The notes beneath the pieces were generated by a model. That model was not told the origin of the DNA. It was given only the letters and a program-made list of their open reading frames with translations, and ran no database searches. Shown here piece after piece: positions 10,501-17,870 of a stretch of DNA of 64,000 nt (position 1 is the first letter of the stretch; each line of letters starts with the position of its first letter). Source of the DNA: Fragilariopsis cylindrus CCMP1102 (lineage: Eukaryota; Bacillariophyta; Bacillariophyceae; Bacillariales; Bacillariaceae); the NCBI GenBank assembly GCA_900095095.1, contig FMBT01000327.1, positions 284,098-348,097 of the forward strand, in the 5' to 3' direction. The position numbers were made by a program, and so were the translations under genes.

Positions 10501-13321
10501 AATAGATACGGGAAAACGAACATTTCATACTATTCAGACCGAAGTACCGGGTATGATTGATACAGGGAAAAGGACGGCAGAAGCAATAGGAGATACTGCT
10601 CAAAAGGCCGGTGTAAAGGGAAAGGAAGTATACGAAAATGGTCGGAAGTACGCCGGGATCGTAAACGAGAAAATCCCAATACTAGTAGAGACGGGACAAG
10701 CTATCTTACAAGACGAACAAAAGGTGAAGACTATTGCCGCTGGTGTCACTATTGGTGCCACTGTTGTTACTGCTTCCGTTGCCACCTACCAAGCAGAACA
10801 ACTACTAGAGAAAAAGACAGACGAAATAGACAAGGGCAGCAGCGACGGTCCTGTGCGAGAGCCTCCAAATTCTGTCGTTTCCGCCAAATCCACCAGGGAA
10901 GGGCCATCCCTCACGAATCACGATAAATCGACATCAAACCCCAATGTAGGGCCTTCGACGCCGGATAAGGAGAAGTTGATTCTCGCCTCAAAATTAAATA
11001 CAACAGCTTCAGCGACTCAAGAAATGACAAAAACTGAAACAACGGCATCTGTAGCGCCCGTGAAGAAGGTATCATCTCCAAGCTTTGGAATGCTTGGAGT
11101 GCAGAGTAATAAATTCGCTACTCTAACGACGCCCAAACCTATGCCAAAAGAAGCAACCAACGGAGATGGCGAAAACGAAACTAGCTCTGCTCCAAAACCT
11201 TTCCCTAGTCAGATCGGATCGAATGGCAAAGTCACGTTTCAACCTATAAATAATAGTACTGTATCGAAGGAAGATGTGGATGTGTCAAAGATCAATGTGC
11301 CTAAGATTAATAATATAATTTCCGCTCCTCAAATTGTTCCGGAGAAACAAAACTTTCCATCGACTGATGCAAAGAATAATCCGTCCAAGCCAATCTTTAA
11401 TAGTACACAAGTTAAACCAGCATCGGAAGGGGTGATTGATGTTACTCCGAGCTTTGGGATACCCAATTTAAAGAATAATACCATATCAAACACAACGAAG
11501 GCTAAGTCCTCTACATCATTATTCGGAGTGACGCCGTCCACGGCATCTCACGGTCAAGATCAAGGTAAAAAGCTGTTCCCATCAATTCGGCAAAAGATGG
11601 ACGGAAACAATAATAGCGAGAATATAAAGTCTCGCCCATTCCCTGTACAAGATAGGAAGGATTCTCCTTTTCCAGCGACAGGCAAAGCGAACCCAACAGT
11701 GGCACTTGCCCAAGATGAAAAGAAGTTCCCATTGCCAACTGCGAATACAACATCAAAGAAGACTGATAGTACGCCGAGCTTTGGGATGCGTTATGCAAAA
11801 ACAAATACCTCATCAAACAGTACAAATACTAAGGCCTCTACGCCATCGTCTACACCATTCGGTGTAACGTCGTCCTCGGCATCTCAAGGTCTAGATCAAG
11901 GTAAAAAGCTGTTCCCATCGTTTCCGCAAAAGATTAATGGTAATAATGATAGCGAGGATACAAAATCTCCCTCATTTCCTGTGCAAGATAGGAAGAAGTC
12001 TCCTTTTCCAGCTACAGGAACATCGGATCCAATTGAAAAGGATAAGTCTCCATTCCAATCAACTAATTCGTTTCCCGTAAAAGAAAAGAATAATTCTCCT
12101 TTTCCAGCGACAGGAACGCCGAATTCAACTGTGCCGCTTGACCAAGATGAAAAGAAGTCTCCATTCCCACCAACTAATCCAGCGACAGGAACATCGAATC
12201 CAATTGAAAAGGAAAAGTTTCCATTCCCATCAACTAATTCATTTCCTGTAAAAGATAGGAATAATTCTTCCTTTCCAGCGACAGGAACATCGAAGAATTC
12301 AACCGTGCCGCTTGCCCAAGATGAAAGGAAGTCTCCATTCCCACCAACTAATTCATTTCCTGTACAAGATAGGAATAAGTCTCCTTTTCCAGCGACAGGA
12401 ACTTCGAATCCAACAGTACCGCATACCCAAGATGAAAAGAAAAAGTCTCCATTCCCATCACCATCGGGACCGGCACCCAATTTTGGAGTCTTGCCAAAAA
12501 AGACCGAGACTTCTACTAATTCATTTCCTGTACAAGATACGAATAAATCCCCTTTTTCAGCGACAGGAACATCAAATTCAACCGTGCCGCTTGCCCAAAA
12601 TGGAAAGCAAAAGCTTCCATTCCCATCACATATGTCATCGGGACAGAGACCTAATCTTGGGGTCTCACCAAAAAAGACCGAGACTTCTACCAGTCCATTT
12701 CCTGTACAAGATGAAAAGAAATTTCCTTTTCCATCGACAGGAACGTCGAATCCAACCGTGCCGCTTGCCCAAGATATAAAGAAGAGAAATCCATTCCCAC
12801 CACAAGGAGCGAGACCCAATTTTGGGGTCTCATCAAGAAATAACGAGACTTCTACTAAGAATTTCTTCCCAGGGGCATCTAATTCAAAACCAAATTTCGG
12901 GATGCCGTCCACGCCAAAGCCCAATTTTGTTGTATCGAAAAATACTGAGAACAAAACAGCCAAGAAAGATCATCGATCTTATTTCACCGACACTTCCACT
13001 AGCGGATATGACGTGTCGCCAAATTTATCATCATCTTATAACACCAGTCCTTCGCCAGTGGAATCCGTCGTGGAGACCGCAGTGTCGGCGTCATCGGCGT
13101 CGTCGTTTCCAACTTATAACACCGGTCCTTTACCAGCGGAATCCGATTACATGTCACAATCTTCAACTGAAGAGAATCAAGAAAAGAGAAATAGTCCACG
13201 TATAAGACCGCTCGAAGAAAGTTCTTTGAACAGAAACGAAGGAATGTATGGAAAGTCTCCCGATGAGCTTATGGCCGAGGTGATGAGAATAGCTCGTGAG
13301 CAAGAAAGAGAAGCTCGATAA
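7535..13321 (+). CDS. plastid-targeted GHP-domain protein with amphipathic repeats and an SPFP-repeat tail (1928 aa)
   Basis: One uninterrupted exon from the ATG at 7535. A basic N-terminus of 40 residues precedes a hydrophobic anchor (41-60) and a VDA-FSFNPF junction (about 79-87). Residues 134-203 are the GHP domain (Trp138, SANHP, IPDG, VITTIKGTKYEL). Then come LPYEDQLAFLDEL, Asp/Ser repeats, a Gly/Ala membrane-like helix (about 424-452), the VALPYLEEQIR motif (about 487), a long acidic region, IDTGK-type amphipathic helical repeats (about 959-1026) and another hydrophobic helix (1067-1091). The last 800 residues are disordered, basic and repetitive, with PSFGM/PNFGV motifs and about eight FPVQD..KSPFPATGTS units, ending in a helix (SPDELMAEVMRI). 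It is divergent from the coiled-coil gene, with a shared promoter. A scaffold or multivalent linker in the plastid is an inference; no enzyme domain is visible. Confidence 0.8.
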   Translation: MNAMNENCGTKEQRGGRIRRNYPRRSSPQNNKKRRKDKTKFLLAAATTAAAVTVTCCLSASMNTLTSSSSSSNRNIVAVDAFSFNPFQQRHSRQQHRTKNTVSISSSSTSNEEIQETSNGENQENTNSNSMNPSLVDWKLESNGKQITGRSANHPLIPDGELLTTACLDLNCFDSDSDNEDINNLQAGDVITTIKGTKYELLKSSPESDFDFDTASSACQPGQVFKEDVFSYSTGLPYEDQLAFLDELTEMVKTLQAAEAGTTSTPMSSSTDSDPQSQTNMSMPPESPVSPDYYEQQGSSSRYKMYTSPAIDTVATVAVSPDKNRNNNNNDRGSDSDSGNGMSPDSDSGNGMSPDSDSDSGNGMSPDNNKFSSSSSSSSSAGSGTAQQQGLEESQRPTFSDDQLKQQQQQESLSTNNNNRILGGAGVVNLAAATAVAAVSLGGGTLLSGIGTDIMDEAKRQAEASLSPQAKELLASVTTKVQKESKVALPYLEEQIRIAEMKLEESRIEEKAKNVWNEIANSLNTPSSPRMETETTTTTIASATTTTANEEAAAVIPESIESISTREQAITDTTEKPGKAVSEKTANIENDAGEQPSLLESKKVAMVEESLSSTPLSSTPLSSTPLSSSSSLVANTANEEEAAAIIPESVEVISAIEEAVPATNSAEQSMGSSSVDNAVVDDVSMALKDEGGMASSATAIFEEKASTSIDAETDLTAKEQAPMANIADSDVADKATTDTNAEEWSAIENNAATEMVTEQAPMMNVENEEGESDTIQAQTAGEEQELVDTNRIVSEQLEAARLEVEKADGNDNDNNNNIEAATTIATVEENKNSFEKSSPSLIETFGGNFVVVEESQPGDVREPIRLSVDNTFLNEDYDVTTSDNSIIDNTVGSDTASSKRTVTGQNPTPEMMKDAITVEVERVVDSSSNKEGAISTETTTTKMPEIIVVAGGVFENGRHIIDTVSKNLPEMIDTGKKTAQSIADTGREVIDTGKRTFHTIQTEVPGMIDTGKRTAEAIGDTAQKAGVKGKEVYENGRKYAGIVNEKIPILVETGQAILQDEQKVKTIAAGVTIGATVVTASVATYQAEQLLEKKTDEIDKGSSDGPVREPPNSVVSAKSTREGPSLTNHDKSTSNPNVGPSTPDKEKLILASKLNTTASATQEMTKTETTASVAPVKKVSSPSFGMLGVQSNKFATLTTPKPMPKEATNGDGENETSSAPKPFPSQIGSNGKVTFQPINNSTVSKEDVDVSKINVPKINNIISAPQIVPEKQNFPSTDAKNNPSKPIFNSTQVKPASEGVIDVTPSFGIPNLKNNTISNTTKAKSSTSLFGVTPSTASHGQDQGKKLFPSIRQKMDGNNNSENIKSRPFPVQDRKDSPFPATGKANPTVALAQDEKKFPLPTANTTSKKTDSTPSFGMRYAKTNTSSNSTNTKASTPSSTPFGVTSSSASQGLDQGKKLFPSFPQKINGNNDSEDTKSPSFPVQDRKKSPFPATGTSDPIEKDKSPFQSTNSFPVKEKNNSPFPATGTPNSTVPLDQDEKKSPFPPTNPATGTSNPIEKEKFPFPSTNSFPVKDRNNSSFPATGTSKNSTVPLAQDERKSPFPPTNSFPVQDRNKSPFPATGTSNPTVPHTQDEKKKSPFPSPSGPAPNFGVLPKKTETSTNSFPVQDTNKSPFSATGTSNSTVPLAQNGKQKLPFPSHMSSGQRPNLGVSPKKTETSTSPFPVQDEKKFPFPSTGTSNPTVPLAQDIKKRNPFPPQGARPNFGVSSRNNETSTKNFFPGASNSKPNFGMPSTPKPNFVVSKNTENKTAKKDHRSYFTDTSTSGYDVSPNLSSSYNTSPSPVESVVETAVSASSASSFPTYNTGPLPAESDYMSQSSTEENQEKRNSPRIRPLEESSLNRNEGMYGKSPDELMAEVMRIAREQEREAR
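8535..8640 (+). repeat. coding repeat SDSGNGMSPD, three copies
   Basis: 30- to 36-bp units (AGTGATAGTGGTAATGGTATG then TCTCCCGA) repeat three times with small length changes, giving Asp/Ser-Gly-Asn-Gly-Met-Ser-Pro units. Confidence 0.85.
9361..9420 (+). repeat. 15-bp coding repeat (LSSTP), about four copies
   Basis: The unit TTGTCATCGACACCA recurs in tandem, encoding Leu-Ser-Ser-Thr-Pro, and ends in a Ser run. Confidence 0.9.
11630..12880 (+). repeat. SPFPATGT coding repeats, about eight units
   Basis: Units of about 110 to 190 bp encode (N)SFPVQDRNKSPFPATGTS, then P-TVPLAQDEKKSPFPP. Later units add a PNFGV..KKTETST block. Spacing is irregular and units vary at the amino-acid level, but the SPFP core and basic flank are kept, which suggests selection for a repeated short motif and not recent slippage alone. 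Confidence 0.85.
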
Positions 13322-13986
13322 AAAAGTCGAATATAAAAAAGATTTATACAACGGAATGACACCAAAAAAGCGAAGATAAAACGATTCATTCGTTGTAGAT
13401 GCTTTATCGTCGACTCCAATTTATTATTTATGTTCAGGCATTGGATGCCTGCTTCTGCGATAGAATGAAGTTGAATGGTTTTACTATCTCTGTTGATTCA
13501 CTCCCTCGAAGTCTAGTAAGAATCGAATCTGATATAATGATGCATACAATACTAGCTAGTAGTTTGAATCGAGTATAAATATAAGTCTAAAGCATTAGCT
13601 TCGTGATTTTAAATAATGCTTTTACTATGTGAACTGAAAACAACATCCATCTTTGGAGAGTAATAATGATCTATTTTGTTTTTAAATAGAATATTATTTT
13701 GTCGAGTCGTGATAAAAAGGTACGCTTTAATTATGCACGACTCACAATAATAGTATCTTTAGATATTTATTTTTATTCTTGCTGTATCGTACTTCAAGTA
13801 TTCTCACTAGCAATCTTGTATTGATATAAACTTCAATCGCACTACGTGTTGCTTGCTAAGCAAGAGGAAAAGGGAATGAATCTATTTATTACTTGATGAT
13901 CATTGGTATCGCTCCTAGTGTAGGCAAAGAATAGGAGACTTGAAAAGAAAAAGATCAGCAGGGGTATTATAGAAAGCAACGCTAAG
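13322..13986. other. intergenic
   Basis: This is 665 bp of AT-rich sequence between two plus-strand genes. I see no open frame worth calling and no TGACGTCA; it presumably holds the upstream gene's 3'UTR and the promoter of the gene at 13987. Confidence 0.5.
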
Positions 13987-14751
13987 ATGACTAGTATACG
14001 AACGACGGTGTTATCGTCTCTATTACTGTTCACAGTAGTCGTGCTGATGATTCCTCACGATGCAATAGTCGTAGACGCCTTTGTAACAAGCACATTCATA
14101 GTAAGAAAGACGCGACAATATGATTCTATTCTCGGGAGGAGGGTGCCTCTATTGCTTGTGTCTGTATCTCCCACCGAAGAAGACCAAACGACGACGAAGG
14201 AAATAATAGTGAACCATCGGTGGTGGAATCAATCGGTGTTGGCGACGACGAAGACGACGACGACAACATCACCAGATGTGAATGGATCAGACGAGAAGGA
14301 TGTAGCTGCCATTGACGACGACAACGACAAAGTTGACGAAGAAGACGAAGAAGACGAAACCACCAGAGGTCGTTTCCGTTTCCGTATTATTAATCGTATT
14401 GGGAATCTTACTAATCGTATTTTGAGACGTAACAGTCTATCTGAGGGGGCAGTTAATGAGGAAGAAGAGAGTTCCACCGAAGAAGAAGAAACGACGCCGA
14501 AGAAAATATTAACGAACAATCGGTGGTGGAATCAATCGGTAGCGGCGACGACGGCGACGACGACGGACATTGACATTGACGTTGACAACCTCGATGAAGA
14601 CAACATCAGCAACAAATAAGAAAAAGAAGAAGAAGAAGAGGAAGAAGAAGCAAATCCCAGAGGTCGTGTTTGTATACTGAATCCTTCTGGGAATCTTACT
14701 AATCGTATCTGGAGACGTAACAATCTATCTCAACAAACAGAAAAGGGATAA
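13987..14751 (+). CDS. plastid-targeted RWWNQS-repeat protein interrupted by an in-frame stop
   Basis: The ATG at 13987 opens a signal peptide and a VDA-FVTSTF junction typical of diatom plastid presequences. Two repeats follow. Each begins NHRWWNQSV or NNRWWNQSV, passes through a Thr-rich and then acidic stretch, and in the first copy ends RGRFRFRIINRIGNLTNRILRR. The second copy meets a TAA at 14617-14619. The same frame stays open beyond it and supplies the missing half (RGRVCILNPSGNLTNRIWRR), ending at 14749-14751. As read, the protein is 210 aa; without the stop it would be 254. The stop could be a base-call error, a real truncation, or readthrough. No known domain. Confidence 0.65.
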
Positions 14752-15174
14752 GATGATAACCAAGACAATTGTGGTCTCTTAGTTGATAACGACAGAAATG
14801 GATGAATCGTATGCGACTCTCGTATAATGCTGTGTGTATGTGGTAATACTTCAAGTAGTCTAATAATATTATAATATTTGTGTTTAATAATATACGTTTA
14901 ATAAATTACTATATGACCTTGATTACAAATAATGTATGAGGAGCGCTAATCGCTTCATATGGTGTCGAATCCATTTTTTTCTAAATACACTAAAGAATAC
15001 AAGGAATGTATCAATCGTAAATGAAAATGTCCACAGTTATGATCGAATAAGGAAAATTATCTATTAAGTAAGTATATCTAAAATTTATTGGATGCCTCAA
15101 AATAGCGATATATTACACACATTATCATATATTAGTTCATTCCACTTGATTGTCGTGGTGACATTATTGTACCA
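14752..15174. other. intergenic between convergent genes
   Basis: AT-rich 3'-to-3' spacer with no gene or motif that I can support. Confidence 0.5.
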
Positions 15175-15642
15175 TCATAGATCCACGAAATGACCCCACG
15201 GACCTCCTTCTTCGTCTTCGTTGCTGTTATTGATACTGTCGCTCTTATCTTGTTCCTGCCACTGATATTGATACTGCATGGCACGACTACTACCACCACC
15301 ACCACCACCACCACCACCGCTATAACGCCCTGGAACCGAAAACGATGATGCTGGTGATATAAATGGTACTGAACAAGAATTCGGCTTTTCGTATAAATAG
15401 CGTCGATTATTGTTCTCGTTCATACTACCGTTGATATTTTCGTCACTATTGTATGGGCCTAACCTATCACGAACACGGATATCGCTTCTTATTGTAGTGC
15501 ATTTTTGCGTTCCTGTTTCATCGTTATTATATTTTCTCATACTGGTACTGCTCAAAGAAAGGAGACTTATTCTTCGTTGTCGGCGCCATTGCGAAGAAAG
15601 GGAAGAGCTAGAAGAAAAGCTGTTCATCATAATCCCAGGCAT
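15175..15642 (-). CDS. hypothetical Ser/Gly-rich protein (155 aa), C-terminal WGHFVDL
   Basis: A single open frame from the ATG at 15642. The N-terminus is Ser/Arg-rich without a signal peptide, the middle holds a run of nine Gly (an ACC run on the plus strand near 15293-15317), and the C-terminus is acidic and closes with GGPWGHFVDL. The sharply defined aromatic end argues for a real gene, probably a short linear motif for docking. No family recognised. Confidence 0.5.
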   Translation of the reverse strand: MPGIMMNSFSSSSSLSSQWRRQRRISLLSLSSTSMRKYNNDETGTQKCTTIRSDIRVRDRLGPYNSDENINGSMNENNNRRYLYEKPNSCSVPFISPASSFSVPGRYSGGGGGGGGGSSRAMQYQYQWQEQDKSDSINNSNEDEEGGPWGHFVDL

Positions 15643-15947
15643 GGTTGGTTCAATGCTGTTGATTGTATGTTTGACTTTTCTTTTGTTTCTGCTTTTTGCA
15701 ACTGTACGAATGTAGATTCTTTTTTTATGTAGCTACTACTTCCGAAGTTTGAATGTATCATAAAAAGTAGACTGTTTGTATCATCACTCATTCTATGGAA
15801 CAGACATCTGACGCTTCCCCCTTACACATTCTCAATTGTGTGGCGTCGCATTAGGAACACATATTTTGAGAATGACGAGAACAATTGAAGGCGTTTGGAT
15901 ATCGATGGTTTGATGTGACTTTTCGCTTAAAGATGCGTTGATTCTAG

Positions 15948-16101
15948 ACGATTGCGCCACATCACTCACCGTGTCGAAGCAATTTTGTCAAATCAATCAA
16001 ACGGTGCCGAGAAAAGCTGCTACAAGCTTGTATGATAATATCTCCTCCCCTGTTTCCTATCATAAAACGATTGCGCCACATCGCTCACCGTGTCGAAGCA
16101 A
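15948..16101. repeat. 35-bp imperfect direct repeat
   Basis: ACGATTGCGCCACATC(A/G)CTC followed by ACCGTGTCGAAGCAA occurs at about 15949-15982 and again at 16067-16101, with one mismatch. Both copies are in a gene-free region. Confidence 0.85.
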
Positions 16102-16883
16102 TAAATGTTACCATAAAGAACAGCTGGCTGTGAGATCTCTTACCGTTTCCTATTGTGATGGTTGCCTTCAAATTCTTTCGAATGAATTACAATTAAGCCT
16201 TTCAGAGGACAAAAGAATGTTCTGTGAATGGCGAAATACGTAGATAAAAATTTATACGAGATATTTAAAAAATCGCAACTCCCTAATGAAAACACTATTG
16301 TTTGAAAAATATTGCTTGTCAAGCCCCTTTAATATTTTTTACTTAAAGACTAAACTCTCTTTTTGAATAAACAAAGTAGGCATTACTGTACCCTAAGTTA
16401 GTCTCAACATTGTATAATATCTTATAACATGTGGGGGCATTCTACTACCAAACAATGAAGCTGAATATCATCTTTCCCTTTCCCATCTCTACTTCTTGGA
16501 TGTTCTTTTCCCTAATTCAACAACATTTATCTTCTATTTCTAAACCACCGCATGTAATTTGTGTAATGTTCAGTTTACCATCACATGCTTGTCATAAAAT
16601 ATTACCATCACACACAAGATAATAATGGGGTAATCACACGGTATTATCAGCTACGCAAAGGTAAGATCAAAGGAGGCAAGTTTGCATCATACTCATCTGG
16701 ATTACCTGCTAGACGATAGTCCTCATGCCGGCGTATAGTATAGTATAGTAAGTATCCTTCATGAACTACACCCTTTTGCATGTTTTTGGAGTTTGTTGGC
16801 TGAATCAATATCAACATTCATTTGATAAGAGTGGAAAAGGAGCAATGATGTTGTTCAATTTTCATGCCATGGAACAAGAATAA

Positions 16884-17174
16884 TCTCGAAGTAGTTGGTC
16901 GGAAGGGGAACATATTCTCGTTGAAGGTTTGGTGGATCAACTAAAAGACCCCTATAGCTTGAGAGCTGTTAAACATTTAAAAGAGCTAGAACTTAAATTT
17001 ACACAAATAAAAATAGTTGTCAAAGGGAATAAATCTGTCAAACCATCCTCTTCTTTGTTGAGTGCTGAACTAGACAATACTAGCAATCAAGCAGAGAAAA
17101 GGAAAAGGAATTATGTGTGTAGTGCTCCCACTGTGCATGTAGGAGTAAGGCCTGAGTACCTAGGGAAGGACTGA
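16884..17174 (+). pseudogene. ORF remnant, weakly Myb-SHAQKYF-like
   Basis: The frame is open after a TAA at 16881, with no ATG near its start. The first residues read SSWSEGEHILVEGLVDQ, which recalls the WTEEEH..F.EGL start of one-repeat SHAQKYF Myb domains, followed by DPYSLRAVKHLK. The diagnostic HAQKY block is absent. Probably a decayed fragment or chance. Confidence 0.15.
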
Positions 17175-17278
17175 CCAAGGACTGATCATACAAGTAGACA
17201 TGTTTATGGGTTTCCATGGTCAGCATAAAATGTTCTGAATGATTCAAGTGTTCCTGGAGGTCTCTTCTCTCCTGGTTC

Positions 17279-17363
17279 TATATATAACTTGTTATTTAAA
17301 AGCTGCCGCGCCAGCCACTCTTCCCCGCCTTAGAAAGGCTAACGAGACAACGGCCGACCTGCC
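17279..17363. repeat. dispersed repeat, copy 1
   Basis: TATATAACTTGTT, an AGCTGC-CGCC-rich middle, then AGAAAGGCTAACGAGACAAC and GGCCGACCTGC. The same blocks in the same order recur at 59334-59413. Next to this copy, CCTGGTTCTATRTATAACTTGTT is duplicated (17269-17294 and 17366-17391). Possibly a short interspersed element. Confidence 0.55.
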
Positions 17364-17572
17364 TTTTCCTGGTTCTATGATAACTTGTTCATTGTTATCA
17401 TCAAGGCACACTTGTTTTATTTCATCTGTGTAAGCAACAGTAATAGGGTTGGTTGACCTTTTTTTGCTGCATGTTGCTTTCCTCGGAGGAAGAAGCACGT
17501 GGTAACGTCCAAAAGTTGTTGTTGTCGGGCTTTGTTTGTGCTTTGTTTTTACCTGGAGAAAGTTTTTTTTGA

Positions 17573-17580
17573 TGACGTCA
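17573..17580. promoter_or_regulatory. TGACGTCA palindrome upstream of the SPFG-repeat gene
   Basis: Exact CRE-type palindrome, 290 bp upstream of the ATG at 17871. This is almost the same distance as the site at 7249 has to its two flanking starts. The regulatory role is inferred. Confidence 0.45.
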
Positions 17581-17870
17581 TGTGCACTCCGTTGCGCGCC
17601 AAGCTCAGTCCCCGCCGCGCCCAAGTTCGATTGATCCTTTCAATGTAAACATCAACATGTGTACTATTTTGTACCGGCAGGCAAGTGCATCATCAAATAA
17701 CAAAACAAAAAGACAAAAGACAACAACCACTAACTTCAAAATCGAGGGATAATACTTGTAGGACATAAGTTACCGTAATCGTAACCAAGAAGGAAGGAAG
17801 GAAGGAAAAAGAGAACATTATCGTTCCTCTCTCAGTTGTTCTATCCACTCTTTTTGCTGTTGATGATAAA

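Larger units (their letters stand above)
15643..17870. other. gene-poor region with repeats and one ORF remnant
   Basis: 2.2 kb without a solid gene. It holds the 35-bp repeat at 15948-16101, a TATAG microsatellite near 16735-16750, an open segment at 16884-17174, the dispersed repeat at 17279-17363, a GGAA run at 17789-17806, and the promoter of the gene at 17871 with a perfect TGACGTCA. Confidence 0.5.

Noticed and set aside
11896-12963. 355-codon minus-strand frame opposite the SPFP repeats
   Set aside because: Its repetitive Gly/Phe/Val sequence is only the complement of the plus-strand coding repeat. The plus-strand gene is continuous, with a plastid leader and a shared domain.
17292-17624. 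110-codon minus-strand frame
   Set aside because: It has no ATG context that stands out, covers a dispersed repeat and a perfect TGACGTCA site, and lacks any recognisable motif.
17605-17635. Possible tRNA B-box (AGTTCGATTGATCC)
   Set aside because: The spacing and bases do not match GGTTCGANNCC, and no A-box or acceptor stem can be paired around it.
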